DNA of 64,000 nucleotides from an uncultured Rhodospirillales bacterium (GTDB lineage Bacteria; Pseudomonadota; Alphaproteobacteria; Azospirillales; Azospirillaceae). Each line of letters starts with the position of its first letter. Position 1 is the first letter of the stretch. The stretch covers positions 1 to 64,000 of the forward strand of contig CAIOBP010000025.1 of assembly GCA_903856295.1 (NCBI GenBank), in the 5' to 3' direction. Positions 58,642-64,000 of the stretch are shown here, one piece after another. A program made the translations under genes and the position numbers. The notes beneath the pieces were generated by a model. The model was not told the origin of the DNA. It ran no database searches and saw only the letters and a list, made by a program, of their open reading frames with translations.

Positions 58642-59802
58642 ATGCGTATCGGAGTTCTGACTGGCGGTGGCGACGTTCCGGGGCTCAACCCCTGCATCAA
58701 GACCGTGGTGTCGCGGGCCGAGGAAAACGGCTGGGAGGTGGTCGGCATCCGGCGCGGCTGGGCCGGGCTGCTGGAGTATGATCTCGACCGGACGGCCGAG
58801 GACAATGCCGCACAGGTGATCCCCCTCGACAGCGGCCGGGTGCGCACCATCGACCGCGCCGGCGGCACCTTCCTGCACACCTCGCGCACCAATCCGGGCA
58901 AAGTCAAGGCCTCGGCGGTGCCGGCCTTCGTCGGCGCCGCGGTCGCCCGCGATCCCGAAGGCAAGGTGATGGACTGCACCGGCCATGTCCTCAAGGTGCT
59001 CGAAAGGCTGGGGGTCGACACCCTGATTCCCATCGGCGGCGACGACACCCTGTCCTACGGCGTGCGCATGCACCAGGAAGGCGTGCGGGTGGTCTCGATT
59101 CCCAAGACCATGGACAACGACGTCTTCGGCACCGATTACTGCATCGGCTTTTCGACGGCGGTGACCCGAAGCGTCGAATTCATCCACGCCCTGCGCACCC
59201 CCACCGGCAGCCACGAGCGCATCGCGGTGGTCGAGTTGTTCGGCCGCAACAGCGGCGAAACGGCGCTGGTGTCCGCCTATCTCGCCGACACCGACCGGGC
59301 GCTGATCAGCGAGGTGCCCTTCGATGTCGAGCACCTGGCCCGGTTGCTGGTCGAGGACCGCAAGCGCAATCCCAGCAACTACGCCATCGTGGTGATTTCC
59401 GAAGGCGCCGCGATGGCCGGCGGACAGGTGATCGAATACGGCCAGGAAGACGCCTACGGCCACAAGAAGCTCGGCGGCATCGGCCAGATCACCGGCGAGG
59501 CGCTGAAGAAGATCACCGGCATCGAGATCGTCAACCAGCAAATCGCCTATTTGATGCGCGCCGGCGCCCCGGACTCCCTCGACCGCATGGTCGCCAATTC
59601 CTTCGCCAATGTCGCGATTCGCCAGCTTGAGCTGGGACAGGTCGGCGTCATGGCCTCGCTGCGCAACGGCGTCTACACCGTGGTGCCCGCCGACACCTGC
59701 ATCAGCGGCCTGAAACGGGTCGACGTCTCATCGCTCTACGACCCCGACGACTACCGCCCGCGCATCCGCGACCCGCTGGGCAAGCCGATGTTCATGTATT
59801 AG
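58642..59802 (+). CDS. Phosphofructokinase, predicted pyrophosphate-dependent
   Basis: [25 protein letters not shown] and PKTMDND motifs typical of PPi-type enzymes. Confidence 0.9.
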   Translation: MRIGVLTGGGDVPGLNPCIKTVVSRAEENGWEVVGIRRGWAGLLEYDLDRTAEDNAAQVIPLDSGRVRTIDRAGGTFLHTSRTNPGKVKASAVPAFVGAAVARDPEGKVMDCTGHVLKVLERLGVDTLIPIGGDDTLSYGVRMHQEGVRVVSIPKTMDNDVFGTDYCIGFSTAVTRSVEFIHALRTPTGSHERIAVVELFGRNSGETALVSAYLADTDRALISEVPFDVEHLARLLVEDRKRNPSNYAIVVISEGAAMAGGQVIEYGQEDAYGHKKLGGIGQITGEALKKITGIEIVNQQIAYLMRAGAPDSLDRMVANSFANVAIRQLELGQVGVMASLRNGVYTVVPADTCISGLKRVDVSSLYDPDDYRPRIRDPLGKPMFMY

Positions 59803-59916
59803 AGCGCGGTCACATAGACTGCGAACGGTCAATGTGTAAATTACGCTCTAAAATCAAATAGCTGGAGCAAGATTCCCGCGACGAGGCGATTCCACTTCTT
59901 CGCGATCTTGCTCTAA
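59799..59916 (-). repeat. Double-hairpin dispersed intergenic repeat, copy B (inverted relative to copy A)
   Basis: Reverse complement aligns along full length with 27579-27695. Confidence 0.92.
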
Positions 59917-59931
59917 GGGGGTCGTTTTCCC

Positions 59932-60129
59932 ATGGCCGATATCGACGCTCTCAAAGCCCGGATCAAGACGCTCAACGCCCGCGCCACCCAGGCCAAGATG
60001 GATCTCCATGATTTGTCGGAAGACCTGCCTATCGGCTGGCAGCGCATTCCCGAGCTTTCCGCCCGCGCCCACCAGCTCTACGCCGAGCTGACGGCGGCGC
60101 GGGAAGAGCTGAAAGCGGCCGGGGGCTGA
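59932..60129 (+). CDS. Small helical protein resembling CCE_0567-family (nif-associated, Rop-like) proteins
   Basis: ATQAKMDLHDLSEDLPIGWQRIPELSARAHQLYAELTAAREELK; AUG-started 65-aa ORF. Confidence 0.65.
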   Translation: MADIDALKARIKTLNARATQAKMDLHDLSEDLPIGWQRIPELSARAHQLYAELTAAREELKAAGG

Positions 60130-60261
60130 CCGGCCCTGCGCTTTTTTGTCACAGGTGCCAAGCAACCCCGACACTGTGCTGCGTCTGCACAGACTCGGCC
60201 TTGCCCGGACCGGCGGTGACCGATACTGTGTACGCCCGTTCACTCGATCATCGGCATCCCA

Positions 60262-61686
60262 GTGCGATACATCAGTACACGCGGCGCCGCTCCGGTGCTG
60301 GGCTTTGAGGAGACGCTGCTGGCGGGGCTCGCCCGCGACGGCGGCCTTTATGTTCCCGAGAGCTGGCCGAGCTTCAGCGCCGACGAGTTGCGGGCGATGG
60401 CCGGGCTGCCCTATTCCGAGCTGGCGGCGCGGGTGATGCTGCCCTTCCTCGGCGGCGCCATCGAACCCGCCGCCTTCCGCGCGTTGGTCGCCGACGCCTA
60501 TGCCAGTTTCGACCACGCGGCGGTGACGCCGCTGGTGCAGCTCGATCACGGCTTGTGGCTGATGGAGTTGTTCCACGGCCCGACCCTGGCCTTCAAGGAT
60601 GTGGCGCTGCAACTGCTCGGGCGGCTGTTCGACCATGTGCTGGCCAAGAACGGCCGGCGGATCACCGTGGTCGGCGCGACCTCGGGCGACACCGGCTCGG
60701 CAGCCCTGGAGGCGTGCCGGGACCGCGCCCATCTCGACATTTTCATGCTCCACCCCAAGGGGCGGACTTCGGCGATCCAGCGCCGGCAGATGACCAGCGT
60801 GCTGGCGCCCAACGTCTTTAACATCGCCGTCGAGGGCACCTTCGACGATTGCCAGGATCTGGTGAAGGCGATGTTCAACGACAGCGGCTTCCGCGACGAG
60901 CTGCAACTCTCGGCGGTCAACTCGATCAACTGGGCGCGGATCATGGCCCAGATCGTCTATTACGTCGGGGCGGCGGTGGCTCTGGGCGCGCCCGACCGGG
61001 CGGTGGCCTTCAGCGTTCCCACCGGCAACTTCGGCAATATCTACGCCGCCTATGGCGCGCGGGCGATGGGCGTGCCGATCGAGCGGCTGGTGGTCGGCTC
61101 CAACAGCAACGACATCCTGACCCGCTTCTTCACGTCCGGGACCATGGCCGCCGCCGGGGTGACGCCGACCCTCAGCCCGAGCATGGATATTCAGATTTCC
61201 AGCAACTTCGAGCGGCTGCTGTTCGATCTCCATCAGCGGCAGAGCGGCGCCCTCAGCGATGCCATGGCGCGCTTCCGCAGTGCCGGCAGCTTCTCGGTGG
61301 CGCCGAGCGAGCTGGCAACCGCCCGCGCCCTGTTCACCGCCTATCGGGCCGACGACGACCAGACCCGCGCCACCATCGCCCGGGTGTGGCAGGACAGCGG
61401 CCAGGTGATCGACCCCCACACCGCCGTTGGCGTCCATGCCGCCCGGGCGGCGCGCGCCGAGGGCGTGCTCTCCGAGTCGGTGCCGCTGGTGGCGCTGGCC
61501 TGCGCCCATGCCGCCAAGTTCCCCGAGGCGGTGAAGACCGCGTGCGGCGTTCACCCCGCCCTGCCGGCGCGGCTCGCCGATCTGGAGCAGCGGCCGGAGC
61601 GCGTGACCGTGCTGCCCGCCGATCTCGGAGCGATTCAGGACTTTGTCCGCCGTCATGCCCGACTGGGCGCCGGTCAGCCAGCGTGA
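60262..61686 (+). CDS. thrC: Threonine synthase (GTG start)
   Basis: MRYISTRGAAPVLGFEETLLAGLARDGGLYVPESWP; FHGPTLAFKDVALQLLGRLF; ATSGDTGSAALEA. Confidence 0.96.
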   Translation: MRYISTRGAAPVLGFEETLLAGLARDGGLYVPESWPSFSADELRAMAGLPYSELAARVMLPFLGGAIEPAAFRALVADAYASFDHAAVTPLVQLDHGLWLMELFHGPTLAFKDVALQLLGRLFDHVLAKNGRRITVVGATSGDTGSAALEACRDRAHLDIFMLHPKGRTSAIQRRQMTSVLAPNVFNIAVEGTFDDCQDLVKAMFNDSGFRDELQLSAVNSINWARIMAQIVYYVGAAVALGAPDRAVAFSVPTGNFGNIYAAYGARAMGVPIERLVVGSNSNDILTRFFTSGTMAAAGVTPTLSPSMDIQISSNFERLLFDLHQRQSGALSDAMARFRSAGSFSVAPSELATARALFTAYRADDDQTRATIARVWQDSGQVIDPHTAVGVHAARAARAEGVLSESVPLVALACAHAAKFPEAVKTACGVHPALPARLADLEQRPERVTVLPADLGAIQDFVRRHARLGAGQPA

Positions 61687-61693
61687 GGGCAGT

Positions 61694-62953
61694 GTGAGCA
61701 GCGTCAGAGTCACCACCCTCCCCGGCGGTCTGCGGGTTGCCAGCGACTCCATGGACGGCGTCGAGACGGTCTCGCTCGGCTGCTGGGTCGGCGTCGGCAC
61801 CCGCAACGAGCGGGCCGAGATCAACGGCGTCGCCCATCTCTGCGAACACATGATCTTCAAGGGCACCGAGACCCGCAGCGCCTATGCGATCTCGGAGCAG
61901 ATCGAGAATGTCGGCGGCCATCTCAACGCCTACACCACCCGCGAGCACACCGCGTATTACGCCAAGGTGCTGGCCGGGGACGCGCCGCTCGCCCTCGACA
62001 TCGTTGCCGACATGCTTCAGCATTCGGTGTTCGACGAGGAGGAGCTGGCGCGCGAGCGGGCGGTGGTGATCCAGGAAATCGGGCAGGCCATCGACACTCC
62101 CGACGACATCGTGTTCGACCACTTTCAGGTCACCGCCTATCCCGATCAGGCGTTGGGGCGGCCGGTGCTGGGCTCGGTGGAGACCGTGAGCCGGCTCGAG
62201 CGGCCGGCCCTGATCGAGTATCTCCGGCGGCACTATGGCGCCCCCGGCATCGTGGTGTCCGCCGCCGGGCGAATCGATCACGACCAGCTGGTCGGGCTCG
62301 CCGAGGCCGCGTTCAAGTCGCTGCCGCGCCATTCGGAATGCCGGATCGAGCCCGCCCAGTACCGGGGCGGCGATTACCGCGAGCACCGCGATCTGGAGCA
62401 ACTGCACCTGATCATCGGCTTCAAGGGGCTGAGCGTTCACGATCCCGATTATTACGCCCACTCGGTGCTGTCGACCCTGCTCGGCGGCGGCATGTCGTCC
62501 CGGCTGTTTCAAGAAGTGCGGGAGAAACGCGGACTGGTCTACTCGATCTACAGTTTCGCCGGCACCTACCAGGATGGCGGCTTGTTCGGCATTTACGCTG
62601 GCACCGGTCCCGATGAGGCGAAGGAGCTGGTGCCGCTCTTGTGTCATGAGATATGCCGTGTCGCGGACGACGTCACGGAGGATGAACTGGCGCGCGCGCG
62701 GGCTCAGCTCAAGGCCGGCACCCTGATGGCGCTGGAAAGCACCATGTCCCGCTGCGAGCATCTGGCGCAGCAACTGCTGGTTTACGGCCGCCCGATCCCG
62801 ATCGAGGAGATGGTTCGCAAGATTGACGGCGTTGACCTTGAAACGGTGCGTCGCATGGCAAGGCGTCTGCGGCAAGAGCGGCCGACGGTGGCGGCGTTGG
62901 GGCCGCTGGAAACTCTCGAATCCTATGACCGGATCGCGACCCGGCTGGAGTAG
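61694..62953 (+). CDS. M16-family zinc protease / processing peptidase (GTG start)
   Basis: HLCEHMIFKGTETRSAYAISEQIENVGGHLNAYTTREHTAYYAKVL. Confidence 0.95.
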   Translation: MSSVRVTTLPGGLRVASDSMDGVETVSLGCWVGVGTRNERAEINGVAHLCEHMIFKGTETRSAYAISEQIENVGGHLNAYTTREHTAYYAKVLAGDAPLALDIVADMLQHSVFDEEELARERAVVIQEIGQAIDTPDDIVFDHFQVTAYPDQALGRPVLGSVETVSRLERPALIEYLRRHYGAPGIVVSAAGRIDHDQLVGLAEAAFKSLPRHSECRIEPAQYRGGDYREHRDLEQLHLIIGFKGLSVHDPDYYAHSVLSTLLGGGMSSRLFQEVREKRGLVYSIYSFAGTYQDGGLFGIYAGTGPDEAKELVPLLCHEICRVADDVTEDELARARAQLKAGTLMALESTMSRCEHLAQQLLVYGRPIPIEEMVRKIDGVDLETVRRMARRLRQERPTVAALGPLETLESYDRIATRLE

Positions 62954-62998
62954 GCACGCCGCGGCGACGGCCGGCGGCGGAGGCGGCGGGAGGAGCGA

Positions 62999-63610
62999 AT
63001 GTCGATAATTCGCTTCTTCGGCGCGGGCCTGTTCCAGAGCCTGCTGCCAACGCGCCTTGAGGGCGAGCGGGTGATGATGCGGCCGCCGGAGCCGCGCGAC
63101 TGGAGCGCCTGGGCGGCGTTGCGGGCGCGCAGCCGCAGTTTCCTGACCCCCTGGGAGCCGGCGTGGCCGGCCGACACCCTGACCCGCGACTCGTTCACCC
63201 GCCGCATCCGGCGTCAGATGGCGGAATGGCGCGACGATCTCACCTACAGCTTCCTCACCTTCGAGCGCGACAGCGGGACTCTGGTCGGCGGTCTTGGGCT
63301 GGGCAACATCCGCCGGGGCGTGTCGCAGACGGCGACCATCGGCTATTGGGTCGGCGAGCCGTTCGCACGCCGGGGTTATACCGCCGAAGCGGTCCGGCTG
63401 GTGCTCGACTACGCCTTCGACGAGTTGGACCTGCACCGGGTCGAGGCTTCGTGCCTGCCGAACAACCAGGCCAGCCGGGCGCTGCTGGAAAAGCTCGGGT
63501 TCAGCTGCGAGGGCTCGGCGCGCGGATATTTGCGCATCGAAGGGGTCTGGCGCGACCACCTGATCTTCGCCCGGCTCAAGGAGGACCGGCACGGCCGATG
63601 TGACCGATAA
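62999..63610 (+). CDS. GNAT family N-acetyltransferase (RimJ-like)
   Basis: ERVMMRPPEPRDWSAWAALR..GYWVGEPFARRGYTAEAVRLVLDYAFDELDLHRVEASCLPNNQASRALLEKLGF. Confidence 0.93.
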   Translation: MSIIRFFGAGLFQSLLPTRLEGERVMMRPPEPRDWSAWAALRARSRSFLTPWEPAWPADTLTRDSFTRRIRRQMAEWRDDLTYSFLTFERDSGTLVGGLGLGNIRRGVSQTATIGYWVGEPFARRGYTAEAVRLVLDYAFDELDLHRVEASCLPNNQASRALLEKLGFSCEGSARGYLRIEGVWRDHLIFARLKEDRHGRCDR

Positions 63611-63700
63611 ACTCTTCGCACATTAAAGATTCTCCTTGCATTTCAGGGCCACGAGGTGCCTAGGCTACTCTTTACCCGCTCGTGTGTGCTGGAGGGTGTC

Positions 63701-64000
63701 ATGAGGATTTTTGCTCCCGTCGCGATGACCGCGTTCGGCTTGATGCTCGCCGCCGCGACCTGTGCCTGGACCGGCGACGCCGCCGCGGCGCAGGCCGGGA
63801 TTTCCCAGCCGACCGGCCTGCGCTCGCTCAACGCCCACCACCCGTTTCCGACCAGAGCCGTCTGGCCCCACGAGGTCATGACCTACGAGGAGCGCTACGA
63901 CACTTGGCTGAAAATGCGCGAGGCCCAGACCCCGGGCGAACGCTATGCCGTGTGGGCCAAGAAGCGGGCCGAACTTGAGAACCGGGCCGCCGAACATGGC
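63701..64000 (+). CDS. Secreted hypothetical protein, 3' truncated by window edge (not in ORF track)
   Basis: ATG after GGAGGGTGTC; translation MRIFAPVAMTAFGLMLAAATCAWTGDAAAAQAGISQPTGLRSLNAHHPFPTRAVWPHEVMTYEERYDTWLKMREAQTPGERYAVWAKKRAELENRAAEHG open to window end with signal peptide. Confidence 0.7.
   Translation, partial: MRIFAPVAMTAFGLMLAAATCAWTGDAAAAQAGISQPTGLRSLNAHHPFPTRAVWPHEVMTYEERYDTWLKMREAQTPGERYAVWAKKRAELENRAAEHG

Noticed and set aside
27579-59916. Inverted repeats as ends of a 32-kb composite transposon
   Set aside because: The enclosed genes are mostly housekeeping and no transposase is present; dispersed small repeat is more likely.
59854-61866. 670-aa minus-strand ORF
   Set aside because: Antisense to thrC; no recognisable motifs.
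61334-63592. 752-aa minus-strand ORF
   Set aside because: Shadow ORF opposite thrC, the M16 protease and the GNAT gene.

Overview
64-kb high-GC, chromosomal-looking window. Gene content suggests an alphaproteobacterium, plausibly Rhodospirillales-like (inference only). Most of it is core genome: ftsK (3' end), lolA, a BI-1 family gene, an ethylmalonyl-CoA-pathway-like lyase/hydratase pair, a DegP-type protease, dnaK-dnaJ, cysK, zapE, htpX, pepA-holC, argD-argF-hslO-gor, metZ with a SAM-II riboswitch, cca, tag, addA, hscB-fdx, a PPi-type phosphofructokinase, thrC and an M16 protease. Accessory signalling is dense: three full MCPs (one with a PilZ-like tail), a 98-aa free-standing MCP signalling tip between pepA and holC, and a run of four to five sensor kinases with a pentapeptide-repeat protein. 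A receiver/kinase gene overlaps an orphan N6-adenine DNA methylase by GTGA and is followed by tag. Most notable non-obvious signals: (1) an inverted pair of ~117-bp double-hairpin intergenic repeats 32 kb apart, one supplying the stop codon of pfk; (2) a conserved bipartite 47-bp element at identical spacing upstream of two adjacent MCP genes; (3) the kinase-methylase-glycosylase module; (4) the mini-MCP; (5) a protein with eight consecutive 11-residue repeats; (6) four perfect 16-bp tandem repeats; (7) a hairpin that may bridge the SAM-II-embedded Shine-Dalgarno to the metZ start. No tRNA, rRNA, CRISPR array or complete IS element was recognised. All family assignments come from reading motifs by eye; no database search was run.
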